Assembly (NCBI RefSeq): GCF_030269765.1
Contig: NZ_BSTX01000002.1
Span: 124,001-188,000 of the forward strand
DNA: 64,000 bases
Source: Actinorhabdospora filicis
Lineage (GTDB): Bacteria; Actinomycetota; Actinomycetes; Mycobacteriales; Micromonosporaceae
Direction of reading: 5' to 3'
The notes beneath the pieces were generated by a model. The model did no database searches. It was not told the origin of the DNA and was given only the letters and a program-made list of their open reading frames with translations. Position 1 is the first letter of the stretch. Each line of letters opens with the position of its first letter. Shown here in pieces: positions 45,531 to 55,157 of the stretch. Both the position numbers and the translations under genes were made by a program.

Positions 45531-46298
45531 TCACGCCCAGAACGACCCCGGCAGCTCCTCGATCTCCCGCGCTGAGCGCTCGTAGTCCTCGGCGAGCGGC
45601 AGCAGGTTCGCGTACGCGGGGTCGCCGGAGGCGGCCAGCCGGCGGATCCCGGCGGCGTTGATCCGGGCGCGGGCGGCCACGGCGGTGCCGAAACCGGCGC
45701 GGTCGCCGTCGTAGCCGTAGGCGTCCAGGAGGGTCCGCAGCCGCCCGGCGCGCTCGTCGAAGGCGGTGAACCCGGTCAGGGTGGCCAGGTCCCGGGCGTG
45801 CAGCGGCACCCAGGTCAGGGCGGTGAAGGCCAGGTCGAGTTCGCGGCTGGAGGGACCGGCGGTGTCCCAGTCGACGAATCCGGCCAGCCGGCCCTCGCGC
45901 CAGACGGCGTTGTGGGGACCGGCGTCGTGGTGGCCGATGATGAGGCCCGGACGCCAGCTCTGCCCGGCGAACCACACCGCGTCCCCGGCCGGGCGGTAGG
46001 CGGCGGTGGCGTCGTGCAGGCCGCGCAGCCAGCGTCCCATCTGGACGAGGGTGTCATCGGCGAAGACCCAGTCCGGCCACGGCGGTTCCCCGGCGGTCTC
46101 GCCGGGCAGGTAGGCGAGCATCTCGCGGCCGTGCTCGTCGTAGCCGAGCGGCTCGGGTACGCCCTCGAAGCCGGTGTCGCGCAGGTGGGTCAGCAGCGCG
46201 TGCACCGTCGGCGTCCAGGGCCGCGCGGGCCGGTGGACGGCGTCGCCGATGCGCACCACGCCGGAGATTCTGCCGCCCGCGAGGGCCTCTTCGTCCAT
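45531..46298 (-). CDS. Aminoglycoside phosphotransferase (APH)-family kinase
   Basis: 255-residue small-molecule kinase. The catalytic loop is IIGHHDAGPHNAVW and the metal motif FVDWDTAGP, as in APH enzymes; the N-lobe is short. It might modify an antibiotic or a metabolite such as homoserine or choline; sequence does not decide. ATG follows no clear ribosome site. Confidence 0.88.
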   Translation of the reverse strand: MDEEALAGGRISGVVRIGDAVHRPARPWTPTVHALLTHLRDTGFEGVPEPLGYDEHGREMLAYLPGETAGEPPWPDWVFADDTLVQMGRWLRGLHDATAAYRPAGDAVWFAGQSWRPGLIIGHHDAGPHNAVWREGRLAGFVDWDTAGPSSRELDLAFTALTWVPLHARDLATLTGFTAFDERAGRLRTLLDAYGYDGDRAGFGTAVAARARINAAGIRRLAASGDPAYANLLPLAEDYERSAREIEELPGSFWA

Positions 46299-46451
46299 AT
46301 CGCCGTTCTACCCCGGTCGCGGCGGATGCGCATTCGGATATACCACTCGACCGGTGTGGCGGCGGCGGTTAGCATTCCCGGAGCGTCGCGTGCCGGTGGC
46401 GGACGGATCGTCAGGCATGGAGGCGCGGTACTGAAAGGTGGCATCGCCATC

Positions 46452-47225
46452 TTGCCAACTCAGGCATCCATCTCAGAGCACATCACCGTTTACCCGGCCC
46501 ACGACCGTTTCACCGGTCCCCGGCCGTCGATCCTGGTCCTGCCCGGTGGCCGTTACCGGGAACTCCCCCCGCACGAGGGCGAAGGCTACGCCCGCTGGCT
46601 GTCGGGCATCGGGCTGCACGCCTTCGTGCTGGACTACCGGCTGCTGCCCGAGACGTTCCCGGCGCCCCTTGAGGACGCCCGGGCCGCCCTCGGCCACATC
46701 CGGTACGGCTCGCACGGGCTCGACGTCGGTCCCGTCGGCGTCATCGGCTCCAGCGCGGGCGGGCACTTGGCGGGTCTGCTCATGACCGGCACGGTCTTGT
46801 CCATCGAGGACGGTGTGGCCGATCCGCCGCGCCCGGACTTCGCGGTGCTGGCCTACGCCCTGGCCGACTTCGACCTGCTGCCACCGGCGGCGGTCGAGGG
46901 TCTGCTGGGGGACCTGATCCACCTCAAGGACGAACTCTCGCCCGCCAAGCACGTCGACGCCTCGGTGTGCCCGGCGTTCGTGTGGGCGGCGGCCCAGGAC
47001 CCGCCGGGCCTGCCCAACTCGCTGGAGTGGACGCGGGCGCTGGCGGCGGCGGGCGTCCCCGTCGAGCTGCACGTCTACCCGCGCGGCACGCACGGCATCG
47101 GCCTCGCCGACGGCGTGGAGTACGGCGGGCAGGGGCACGTGTTCATCGCCCGCGAGGAGCACACCGCGACGTGGACGGCCGCGTGTGAGACGTGGCTGCG
47201 CGCTGAGGGCGTGCTGAAGGACTGA
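46452..47225 (+). CDS. Alpha/beta hydrolase (BD-FAE/acetylesterase type)
   Basis: 257-residue hydrolase. The oxyanion segment ILVLPGGRYRELPPHEGEGY is followed by AFVLDYRLLPE, the nucleophile elbow VIGSSAGGHLAG, and a late catalytic His in PRGTHGIGLA. Related proteins remove acetyl groups from xylan or sugars. TTG at 46452 is chosen because AAAGGTGG lies ten bases upstream and no ATG or GTG is well placed; an ATG at 46325 would add a poorly conserved leader. Confidence 0.82.
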   Translation: MPTQASISEHITVYPAHDRFTGPRPSILVLPGGRYRELPPHEGEGYARWLSGIGLHAFVLDYRLLPETFPAPLEDARAALGHIRYGSHGLDVGPVGVIGSSAGGHLAGLLMTGTVLSIEDGVADPPRPDFAVLAYALADFDLLPPAAVEGLLGDLIHLKDELSPAKHVDASVCPAFVWAAAQDPPGLPNSLEWTRALAAAGVPVELHVYPRGTHGIGLADGVEYGGQGHVFIAREEHTATWTAACETWLRAEGVLKD

Positions 47226-47262
47226 TCGCACGGGCGCGGAGGGACGTCTCGTCCCTTCGCGC

Positions 47263-47700
47263 TCACTCGCCGACGCGGTCGCGCAGGCGGTCCAGGACGT
47301 CCAGCAGCGCGGTCTTCTCCGCGTCGCTCAGGACGTCGAAGGTGGCCTCGGCGTGCGCGTCGTGGAGGGCCTTGATCTCGCCGAGGTGCTCCTCGCCCTT
47401 GGGGGTGATCTCCAGCCGGATCGAGCGGCGGTCCTCGGCGTCGTCGCGGCGGCGCAGCAGGCCCTCGTCCTCCAGGCCGTCCACGAGGGACGTGATGGAG
47501 CGGCCGGTGACGCCCAGTTTGGCCTTGAGCTCGCCCATGCGCGGGGTGCCGGCCTCCTGTACGGCCAGCATCAGCAGCACCCGCGAGGGCGACCAGCCGC
47601 GCCGGGTGTAGGGCTGCCCGGCGAAGCGCCGCAGCGCGTGCGTGGTGCGCATGAACGCCTCGGCCAGCTCCGCTCCCGACGGGGGCTTCTCCCTTGACAC
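47263..47700 (-). CDS. MarR-family repressor
   Basis: 145-residue winged-HTH protein. The DNA-binding region reads PRMGELKAKLGVTGRSITSL, then LEDEGLLRRRDDAEDRRSIR, the MarR signature. Divergent from an MFS transporter 72 bases away; it probably represses that gene and itself. Confidence 0.92.
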   Translation of the reverse strand: MSREKPPSGAELAEAFMRTTHALRRFAGQPYTRRGWSPSRVLLMLAVQEAGTPRMGELKAKLGVTGRSITSLVDGLEDEGLLRRRDDAEDRRSIRLEITPKGEEHLGEIKALHDAHAEATFDVLSDAEKTALLDVLDRLRDRVGE

Positions 47701-47734
47701 AGGACCAGGGTAGCGGCAAAGGTGATAGGCGTAA

Positions 47735-47756
47735 TTGACACTATCTCAAGTGTGAC
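47735..47756. promoter_or_regulatory. MarR operator overlapping promoter
   Basis: TTGACACT (47735-47742) and AGTGTGAC (47749-47756) form an imperfect inverted repeat with six bases between arms. It contains TTGACA, a perfect -35 for the transporter gene. Position in the divergent gap suits a MarR dimer. Confidence 0.55.
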
Positions 47757-47772
47757 TGTCACAGGAGCGTGT

Positions 47773-48996
47773 ATGAACGACCCGACCGCGCCCACCATCG
47801 GCGCGAGTCCCTGGCGCAGCCGTACCTACCGGCTGCAGCTGTCCGGCGCCGTCATCTCCGTCTTCGGCACCGCCGCCGCGCCCGTCGCCTCGGCCTTCGC
47901 GATCCTCGACGCCGACGGCTCGGGCACCGCGATCGGCCTGGTCTCGGCCGCCGGAACCGTTCCCGCCGTGCTCTTCTTCCTGCTCGGCGGCGTCATCGCC
48001 GACCGCCTCCAGCGCCACCACGTCATCGTCGCCGCCAACCTCGTCAGCGCCCTCGCCCAGGCCCTCTTCGCGCTGACCGTGCTCACCCACACCGTCCACA
48101 TCGGCTGGCTCGTCGCCTTCGCCGCCGGCAACGGGCTCGCCATCGCCTTCCGGATGCCGGCCACCGAGGGCCTGCTCATGCGCTCGGTCGACCGCGAGCA
48201 CGCCGCCCGCGCCTTCGCGATCTTCCGCACCGGCCTCAACGCCGCCCAGGTCGCCGGCGCCGCCTGCGGCGGCCTCCTGGCCGCGGGCCTGGGACCGGGC
48301 TGGGTGCTCGCCCTCGACGCGGCCACCTTCGTCTACGCCGCCGTCCTCGCCACCCGCATGCCCGCCGAGGGACGCCTGCGCCGCCGTACCGGGCTGCTCA
48401 CCGAGCTGCGCGAGGGCTGGACGGAATTCGCCCGCCGCCGCTGGCTGTGGACCGTCGTGGCCCAGTTCGCCGTGGTCAACGCCCTCGGCGTGGGCGCCTT
48501 CGCCGTCCTCGGCGCCCTCGCCGCCGACCACACCCTCGGCGGAGCACGCGACTGGGGTCTCGTGCTGTCCTGCGACGCGGCCGGGATGATCCTCGGCGGC
48601 CTGCTCATGACCCGCCTGCGCACCCCGCGTCCACTCGCGACGGCCGTCGCCGCCGGGGCCCTCCTCGCCGCCCCGCCCGCCGCGCTGGCCGCCGGGACGC
48701 CGCTCGCGGTGGTCTGCGCGGCCGCCCTCCTCGCCGGGATCGGGGTCGAGGTCTTCGCGGTCAACTGGATGACGGTGCTGCGGCGGGAGATCCCGCACGA
48801 GAAGTTCTCCCGCGTGGTCGCCTACGAGGCGCTCGGGTCCTTCGGGCTCACCCCGCTGGGTGCCGCGCTGGCCGGACCGGCGTCCGACCGCCTGGGCCTC
48901 GGCCGCACGCTGTGGCTGTCGGCCGGGGCGATCGCCGCCGCGACGGCGGTGGTCCTGGCCGTGCCGGAGGTGCGCGAGATGCGCGGAGGGGAGTGA
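47773..48996 (+). CDS. MFS transporter (enterobactin-exporter/MFS_3-like)
   Basis: 407-residue transporter with about twelve membrane helices. The loop 2-3 motif is GGVIADRLQRHHVI, and the layout (SRTYRLQLSGAVISVFGTA at the start, RMPATEGLLMRSV mid-protein) matches the MFS_3 drug exporters. AGGAG precedes the ATG. Controlled in all likelihood by the divergent MarR protein, so it probably exports a toxic compound. Confidence 0.92.
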   Translation: MNDPTAPTIGASPWRSRTYRLQLSGAVISVFGTAAAPVASAFAILDADGSGTAIGLVSAAGTVPAVLFFLLGGVIADRLQRHHVIVAANLVSALAQALFALTVLTHTVHIGWLVAFAAGNGLAIAFRMPATEGLLMRSVDREHAARAFAIFRTGLNAAQVAGAACGGLLAAGLGPGWVLALDAATFVYAAVLATRMPAEGRLRRRTGLLTELREGWTEFARRRWLWTVVAQFAVVNALGVGAFAVLGALAADHTLGGARDWGLVLSCDAAGMILGGLLMTRLRTPRPLATAVAAGALLAAPPAALAAGTPLAVVCAAALLAGIGVEVFAVNWMTVLRREIPHEKFSRVVAYEALGSFGLTPLGAALAGPASDRLGLGRTLWLSAGAIAAATAVVLAVPEVREMRGGE

Positions 48997-49006
48997 GAAC
49001 CCCGCT

Positions 49007-49879
49007 TCAGCGCTCGGCCTCGCTCCCGAAGATCCAGCCGGTGATGCCCGGCAGGGCCCGGTCGAGAAACTCCGGGAGCGGGGGCCGGGCGACCAGCGAG
49101 ATCGTGAGCCTGCCGGGGATCGGCGACGGCGTGATCCGGTCGCCCGGCGCGGCCCACCAGCGCGCCGCCAGGAGCGACAGGAGGGCCGGAACCTTGCGGT
49201 GGCGGGCGATCCGCAGGGTCGCCTCGATCGTGGTGCCGCGCCGGGGAGCGGCGCCCAGGGCGGACAGTCGATTGTGGAGGGTCTCGCCGGTCCGGTCGAT
49301 CGTGGAGTAGATCACCGTGCGCCCCGCCAGGGGCCGCCTTCCCCGCCCGACGGGCTCGGTTCCCTCGGGGAGCACCAGGACCAGGGGCGAGACGCCGAGC
49401 CGGATGTGGCGGAGCTCGCGGGGCACGGTCGTCTGCTCGGCGATGGTGACCACGGCCGCGTCGAGGAGCCCATTGTGGACGCGCTGGATGAGCGCCGGGC
49501 CGTGCTCGATCTCGGGATGCACGGTGACGTCGGGGAGTGCGGCGTCGAGGGCCGTGAAGACGATCGAGGACAGGGCCTGGATCGTGCCGATGGTGAGCGC
49601 CGGAGCCTCGTCGGCGGTGAGGATGCGGTCGGGCAGCTCGTCGATCTCCGACAGCAGGCGGACGGCGTGGCGGGTGAACTCCCGGCCCGCCGCGGTCGGC
49701 CGCGCGCCGGTGGTGTCGCGTTCGAAGAGGCGGGCGCCGAGGCGGCGTTCGAGGGCCGCGAGGCGGCGGGACGCCGAGGGCTGCGTGGTCAGCAGTTCCT
49801 TGGCGGCGGCGCCGATCGAGCCGTGCCTGGCGATGGCCTCGGCGAGTGCCAGGTCCTCCACGCTGAGACGGGAGCTCAT
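49007..49879 (-). CDS. LysR-family transcriptional regulator
   Basis: 290-residue LysR protein. The HTH reads LALAEAIARHGSIGAAAKEL then TTQPSASRRLAALERRLG; the effector domain begins APALTIGTIQALSSIVF and contains HNGLLDAAVV. Divergent from an MFS gene 61 bases away, its probable target. Confidence 0.92.
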   Translation of the reverse strand: MSSRLSVEDLALAEAIARHGSIGAAAKELLTTQPSASRRLAALERRLGARLFERDTTGARPTAAGREFTRHAVRLLSEIDELPDRILTADEAPALTIGTIQALSSIVFTALDAALPDVTVHPEIEHGPALIQRVHNGLLDAAVVTIAEQTTVPRELRHIRLGVSPLVLVLPEGTEPVGRGRRPLAGRTVIYSTIDRTGETLHNRLSALGAAPRRGTTIEATLRIARHRKVPALLSLLAARWWAAPGDRITPSPIPGRLTISLVARPPLPEFLDRALPGITGWIFGSEAER

Positions 49880-49940
49880 GCCTCCAGTGTATGAGCCGGG
49901 CCGGTAGATCGCTCTCTACCGGCGGTGCCGCCGCGTCCGC

Positions 49941-51176
49941 ATGATCGACGGCGTGAAGAGATCTCTGATGCTGTTGACCGTGATCACCTTCGTCACCTGG
50001 ATCGGCTCGCGCATGACCGCGGTCGCCCTGCCGCTGGTCGCGCTGGCGGAGACCGGTGAGGCGTGGACGACCGGCCTGGTGGGCGGTTTCGCCGGGCTGC
50101 CGCTGCTGACCGTCGCCTGGTGGGGCCGCGGGCTGCGCGACCGGCTGACGTCCGGCCGGGCTCTGGCGGTCGTGACGGCGGTGAACGCCGTCGGCCTGGC
50201 CGTCGTCCCGGTCGCGGCGCTGGCCGGGCGCGTCGACGCGGTCGCGCTGTGCCTGTCCGGCCTGGTCACCGGCTCGGCGGGCGCGCTGCTGGGCCCGGCG
50301 CAGCGGGCGCTGGTCGCCGACTTCGCCGACGGGTACGCCGCCGGTGGCGGCCGGTCGGGTCCGGCGAGGTGGCTGGCCTGGCAGGACCTCGCCCATCGCG
50401 TCTCGATGATCTTCGCCCCGCCGCTGGGCGCGTGGCTCGTCGTCGCGGTCGGCACGGGCCCGCTCCTGTGGTGCGAGACCGCCGCCATCGCCGTCGCCGC
50501 CGTGGTGATGCTCGCCGTGCCCGCCGCCGCGCGGCGGTCCGGGCCGGTGCCCGGCAGGGCCGAGAGGGTCCCGGTCCGGACCGTGCTGCGTTCCCGCCCG
50601 CAGGTCGCCGCCGGGGTCGTGATGGGCGGGATCGGTGGTGTCTGCTGGTTCGGGTTCACCCTCGGCCTCGCGGTCCTCGGCGTGGAGCACGACCGGCCCG
50701 GCGCGCTTATCGCCGCCGGGATGAGCGGCTACGGCACCGCGTCGGTGATCGCCTCGCTGCTGGTGCCGCTGGTCATCGATCGCCTGCCGCGCATGGCGAT
50801 GCAGGTCGCGTGCTGGATCGGCCTCGGTGTCGCCTTCGTGCTGCTGCCGGTGGTCGCGCCGAACCCGCTCGGCGTCGCCGCCGTCGCGGCGCTGGGTGGT
50901 GCGATGGCGCCTTGGGGGATCGCGGCGCTGAACGCCCTGATCAGTGAGCAGACGACCGGAGCGGCCCGCCGGACCGCGTTCACGGTCGAGACGGTCCTGC
51001 ACTCCGGCGGAGCGTCCCTCGGGCTGCTCGTCGGGGGTGCGCTGATCGGCTGGGCGGGGCCGGGGCCGGTCATGGTCGCCACCGGCGTCCTGCAGGTGCT
51101 GGCCGCGATCGGCGGGGCCGCGTGGGCATGGCGGGTGCGGGCCGCGCGCGAAGCCGGGCTCGCGATGGCCGCCTGA
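49941..51176 (+). CDS. MFS transporter
   Basis: 411-residue transporter of about twelve helices. It starts with a short basic segment (MIDGVKRS), then a first helix LMLLTVITFVTWIGSRM; the inner loop GRGLRDRLTSGRAL replaces the usual GxLaDRxGRR signature. Predicted drug or metabolite exporter, paired with the divergent LysR gene. Confidence 0.9.
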   Translation: MIDGVKRSLMLLTVITFVTWIGSRMTAVALPLVALAETGEAWTTGLVGGFAGLPLLTVAWWGRGLRDRLTSGRALAVVTAVNAVGLAVVPVAALAGRVDAVALCLSGLVTGSAGALLGPAQRALVADFADGYAAGGGRSGPARWLAWQDLAHRVSMIFAPPLGAWLVVAVGTGPLLWCETAAIAVAAVVMLAVPAAARRSGPVPGRAERVPVRTVLRSRPQVAAGVVMGGIGGVCWFGFTLGLAVLGVEHDRPGALIAAGMSGYGTASVIASLLVPLVIDRLPRMAMQVACWIGLGVAFVLLPVVAPNPLGVAAVAALGGAMAPWGIAALNALISEQTTGAARRTAFTVETVLHSGGASLGLLVGGALIGWAGPGPVMVATGVLQVLAAIGGAAWAWRVRAAREAGLAMAA

Positions 51177-51310
51177 GGCGGGTGCGAGCTGTGCGCGAAC
51201 GGGCGAGACGAGTGGGTGGGAACGGCCTACCGTGGAGGAAGCCCTTGCCCTGAAAGGACCGCCGTGTCGCCCGCACGCGCAACTTCGCCCATGCCTCACC
51301 GGAGCCGGCC

Positions 51311-51853
51311 GTGACGGCCCCGATCCCGGCACCCCCGATCCCGACACCCCCGGTCACCGGGTCCCGCTGGAGGCTCGGTTACCTCCTCTTCGGCGTGCTC
51401 CTGATGGTGGGAGCGCTCTCCGTGGTCATCGGCGCCCGGTTCCATTCCGAGCACGCCGACACGGTCCGCGAGCTGCGCAACTCCGGCACACCGGTGACGG
51501 CGACCGTCACCAAAGTGGAGATCTCCTCCGGTCGCTCCGGCGGTACGAAGAGATTCAAGCTGCGATACGAGCAGAGCGGCGGTCGCGGCGCGTGGGTGAA
51601 CTGCGAACCGGATCCCTGCCCCGCCGTCGATGACACCGTGCGGATCTGGGTGGACCCGGACGATCCCTACCGCTTCGTCGATGAGCGCGGCCGCCTCGCC
51701 GTGACCGATCCCGGCCGTAACGACGGCCGTATGACCATGGTCTTCGGCATGGTGATGGCGGGAATCGGGGTGGTGGGGCTGATCAGCCTGGCCGTCTTCC
51801 TGCACACCGGCGTCGGGAGTGGAGGGCGATACCGCGCGCCACGGCGGTGGTGA
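51311..51853 (+). CDS. DUF3592-like membrane protein
   Basis: 180-residue protein with a proline-rich N-terminus, one helix (about 23-43), an extracytoplasmic beta domain of about 85 residues (TVRELRNSGTPVTATVTKVE, and VNCEPDPCPAVDDTVRIWVD with a Cys pair that may form a disulfide), and a second helix (about 143-166). This is the DUF3592 layout; function unknown. GTG start, weak ribosome site. Confidence 0.75.
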   Translation: MTAPIPAPPIPTPPVTGSRWRLGYLLFGVLLMVGALSVVIGARFHSEHADTVRELRNSGTPVTATVTKVEISSGRSGGTKRFKLRYEQSGGRGAWVNCEPDPCPAVDDTVRIWVDPDDPYRFVDERGRLAVTDPGRNDGRMTMVFGMVMAGIGVVGLISLAVFLHTGVGSGGRYRAPRRW

Positions 51854-51857
51854 GCAC

Positions 51858-51887
51858 GAGCGCGCCGGACCCGCGTCCGGCGCGCTC
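51858..51887. terminator. Bidirectional terminator
   Basis: A perfect 12-bp stem (51858-51869 with 51876-51887) and six-base loop lies between the DUF3592-like gene and the convergent GH89 gene. Confidence 0.8.
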
Positions 51888-51898
51888 ACATCACGTGC

Positions 51899-54800
51899 TC
51901 AGCTCACCGCGAATCCGGCGAACTCCACCACTCCCCGTGCCCCGTTCCCGCCGTTGGCCGCGGTCATGAACAACCCGGCGTCCAGCGGCACCCCGGCGGG
52001 CACCGTGAACGAGCCCGCGACCGTCCACGTGAGACCGTCGGCGCTGCACGAGCCGGTGACGGTGTCGCCCGTCCGGCTCAGCCGCACCCACAGCGGGGCG
52101 CTCAATCCCGGGACCTTCAGGTTGCGGTCGGTGGTCCCGTCGTTGTTGGAGTCGTGGCTGAACACGCACCCGTTGTCGGGGGTGAGCCCGATGTTGGCGA
52201 AGCCGCGACTGTTGGAGCCCGACAGGTCGGTGCCGATGATCAGCCCGGCGCGTGCCCACGGCCCGGTGCGGTCCTGGCTGACGACCCGCGTGGTGAGCGT
52301 GACGCCGTCGGTCAGCACGCCGTCGCGGTAGATCGCGCCGAACTGCTTGGTGGTGCCCCACAGGTCGTTGCCGCCGCCCTCGATGAAGAAGCGGTCGCCA
52401 GACTGCCCGAAGACCGAGGAGTTCGTCGTCCGGGTGACGTTCGGGCCCTGGACGGGACCGCCGCGCAGCAGCCGGACGGAGCTCACCGACGTCCCCGTCG
52501 AGGCGCTCGCGGTGACGGTCAGGCGGGCCAGCAGCGTGGCCGCGCCGCCGGTGGCGTCCACGGTGAAGGTGACCGTCGTGCTCTTACCGGAGGGCAGGTC
52601 GGGCGCGGTGACCGTCGGCTGCCGGATCGTCAGGCCCGAGTCGTCGGGCACCGTCAGGGTCGCCGTGACGCCGGTGGCGGCGGCGTACGGGTCGCTGTTG
52701 CGCAGCGTCGCGGTGACGGTGGCCGTCCCGCCGTCGGGCAGCTGCTTCGGCGTCACCGTCGCCGTCGAGGTGACCGGCTCGGGATCGGCGCGCAGGGCGT
52801 CGAGGATCCGGGAGGCGATGGCGTGGACGTCCCCGCGCGGGCGCATCGGCAGCCGCTCGCGTGAGGCCGCCCAGTCGGTGCCCACCGTGTACCAGTCCAC
52901 TGTGGCCGGAGGGCGGTTCTCGGTCAGGGACGCCGAGAGCTCGCCGAGGTAGCTTCGCCAGCGTGGCAGGTAGTACCCGCTGATGAGTCCCGCCCACTCG
53001 CGGTTGGCGTAGTCGGCGAGCCCGGCGTTGAACCCGTCGCGGGTGCCCCACACCGTCAGCAGCAGTCGCGCGCTGGTCTCCAGGGCCTCGGCGTCGCCCG
53101 GCCACTCGCGGGCGTCGGCGAGCCAGGGGCCGAGCATGGTCTGGCGGTTGGTGGCGGCCAGCTCGTCGAGGAGTCCCATGTAGTCCAGCCACAGGCCGGA
53201 CAGCCGGTCGAACTCGGTGGCGTCCTTGGCGTCGTAGGCGGCCTTGAGCTGGGGGAGGAGTGTGCGGCTCCGGTTGGACAGGACCTGGCGGGCGACGTCG
53301 GCGAGGTCGTAGCGGTAGGCGGAGGTGCCGCGCAGCCGCCGGTCCACGTCCAGCATCGCCGGCAGTGCCGCGGCGAAGGCGGTGGCGTCGTAGCGCATCT
53401 TGCGCGGCGACCAGATCGACGGGGTGTCGGTGGTCAGCGAGGGCTGGGCGGTGAACAGGCCGCTCTGCGGCTGGGTGAACCCGTCGGGGGCCATCGCGTA
53501 GGCGGTGGCGCCCATCGCGCGCCACGCGGTGACGGCCGCGTCATCGTCGCCGCCGTAGCGGCGGGCGGCCCAGTCGGCGTACCAGTCGCCGGGCTGGACG
53601 GGTCCGTCCCGCCAGGCCAGGCCGGTCAGGTAGTCGAAGGCGGCCGGGTTCTGGTCGCTGGCCTCGGGCAGGACGGCGATGCCGTCGAGGGTCGCGCCGG
53701 GCTGGGCGCGCCAGCGCCAGAAGCGGTCCTCCCACACGCCGGTGTTGGCGCCCATGGAGGTGTGGCCGCCGTAGTTCCAGATCGACCCGAAGGCCCAGGA
53801 CGTGTCGGGCCAGTCGCGGTTGCGGTCGGTCCCGGCGTAGCGGTCGGAGAGGCCGTCGACGATGAACACCCGCGAGCGGTCGATGGCCGCGAGGGTGTCC
53901 GGGCGCGGGTTGTTCTGCCAGCCGAGGAACACCCAGATCGCGCCCGGGTGCGCGGCCTCAAGGGCGTCCTGGACGGCCTTGCTGGCCGGGCCGACCGGTA
54001 CCGGGCCGGGCGTCCCGCCCTCGTGCAGCAGGTCCATCTTGTAGTGCGTGCTCGCGCCGAAACGCCGCTGCGAGCTGTCGTAGAAGGCCGCGGCGACCCG
54101 CGCGAAGGCCGGACTCGTGGGGTCCAGCCAGTCGGGACGGTCGAAGCCGACCCAGCGGCCTTGCGGCACCGTCCGCGCGTCGGGGACCTTGACGGCGAAA
54201 CCCGGTGGCACGGTCCCGAAGTAGCCGGGCAGGACCGGCGTGATGCCCAGCTCGCGCAGCCGCTTGACGATGCGTGCGCCCAGCTCGGCCCGCTCGGCCA
54301 CGAGGTCGGCGGAGACGGCCGAGGGGAAGCCGGACATGTTCTGCAGCAGCCACCACGGCTGATGCGTGGGCTGCGGGATCCAGCGCAGCAGCTCCTCGTC
54401 GCTGTAACCGAACTGCCGGAACGCGTCGAGGTAGACGGCCTCGGCGCCGACGGGCACGAAGACCTGGTTGACGCCGTGCAGTGCGAGCACGTCGATCTCG
54501 TGCTCCCAGGCCTTCCAGTCGCGGTAGGCGCCGGTGTACCCGTCGTCGGTGTCATTGAGCGCGAAGCGCGCGGCGACACTGGCGTCCTGCCGGATCTCGT
54601 TGTCCGGCAACGGAAGCCGCCGCGGCAGCCGGTCGAGGGAGTCGCCGTTCCAGGAGACGTCGACACGCGCGACGCGGTCCAGATAGGCGTTCACCCCCGC
54701 CAGCAGCGCGCTGGACGTGGTCGCCGAGACCTGCACCCGCCCACGCGCAGCGCCGACGACGAACCGCTCGGTGCCGTCGGGGGCCAGGGCGCGCAGGTCG

Positions 54801-54970
54801 ATGCGGTCGGCGCGGTGATCGCCGAGGAGCCGTTCGAGGACCTTGTGGACGGCCCGGGTGTCCCAGGCGTCGTGCCGGGGCGGGTCGGCCGCGGCGGGCG
54901 CGGCCAGGGCGGTCGCCGCGGTGACGATCGCGGCGACTACGGAAACGCTGGCGCGTAAGGAGAAGCGCAC
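51899..54970 (-). CDS. Secreted alpha-N-acetylglucosaminidase (GH89) with accessory domains
   Basis: 1023-residue exported glycosidase. Signal peptide 1-28 (APAAA). The NAGLU N-domain is followed by the TIM barrel (about 125-450) with LALHGVNQVFVPVGAEAVYL, HQPWWLLQNMSGFPSAVSAD and PVLPGYFGTVPPGF, then the helical NAGLU C-domain (to about 740). After it come a NEW3/CARDB-like beta domain (about 745-830) and a lectin-like DUF1349-type domain (about 860-1023, ARAGLIIGTDLSGSNSRGFA). GH89 removes terminal alpha-GlcNAc from mucin or heparan-type glycans. GTG start with GAGGTGG. Two GTAAC half-sites lie just upstream (55001-55014). Confidence 0.92.
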   Translation of the reverse strand: MRFSLRASVSVVAAIVTAATALAAPAAADPPRHDAWDTRAVHKVLERLLGDHRADRIDLRALAPDGTERFVVGAARGRVQVSATTSSALLAGVNAYLDRVARVDVSWNGDSLDRLPRRLPLPDNEIRQDASVAARFALNDTDDGYTGAYRDWKAWEHEIDVLALHGVNQVFVPVGAEAVYLDAFRQFGYSDEELLRWIPQPTHQPWWLLQNMSGFPSAVSADLVAERAELGARIVKRLRELGITPVLPGYFGTVPPGFAVKVPDARTVPQGRWVGFDRPDWLDPTSPAFARVAAAFYDSSQRRFGASTHYKMDLLHEGGTPGPVPVGPASKAVQDALEAAHPGAIWVFLGWQNNPRPDTLAAIDRSRVFIVDGLSDRYAGTDRNRDWPDTSWAFGSIWNYGGHTSMGANTGVWEDRFWRWRAQPGATLDGIAVLPEASDQNPAAFDYLTGLAWRDGPVQPGDWYADWAARRYGGDDDAAVTAWRAMGATAYAMAPDGFTQPQSGLFTAQPSLTTDTPSIWSPRKMRYDATAFAAALPAMLDVDRRLRGTSAYRYDLADVARQVLSNRSRTLLPQLKAAYDAKDATEFDRLSGLWLDYMGLLDELAATNRQTMLGPWLADAREWPGDAEALETSARLLLTVWGTRDGFNAGLADYANREWAGLISGYYLPRWRSYLGELSASLTENRPPATVDWYTVGTDWAASRERLPMRPRGDVHAIASRILDALRADPEPVTSTATVTPKQLPDGGTATVTATLRNSDPYAAATGVTATLTVPDDSGLTIRQPTVTAPDLPSGKSTTVTFTVDATGGAATLLARLTVTASASTGTSVSSVRLLRGGPVQGPNVTRTTNSSVFGQSGDRFFIEGGGNDLWGTTKQFGAIYRDGVLTDGVTLTTRVVSQDRTGPWARAGLIIGTDLSGSNSRGFANIGLTPDNGCVFSHDSNNDGTTDRNLKVPGLSAPLWVRLSRTGDTVTGSCSADGLTWTVAGSFTVPAGVPLDAGLFMTAANGGNGARGVVEFAGFAVS

Positions 54971-55157
54971 GGGTCCACCTCACATCATTGTTACGAACCA
55001 ATCGTTACTAAGTTAGAGATCGGCGATCATCGCGTCAACGGGTGGGGTTGTCGGTTCCGCGCGGCTAGGCGCGTCTCGTCTGGGGCGCAGGGCCATTGGC
55101 TCGGCAGGCACAGAGTTTTGTCCCCTGTACGTGGTGCCTCTCGTGTGGTGAAGCGTC

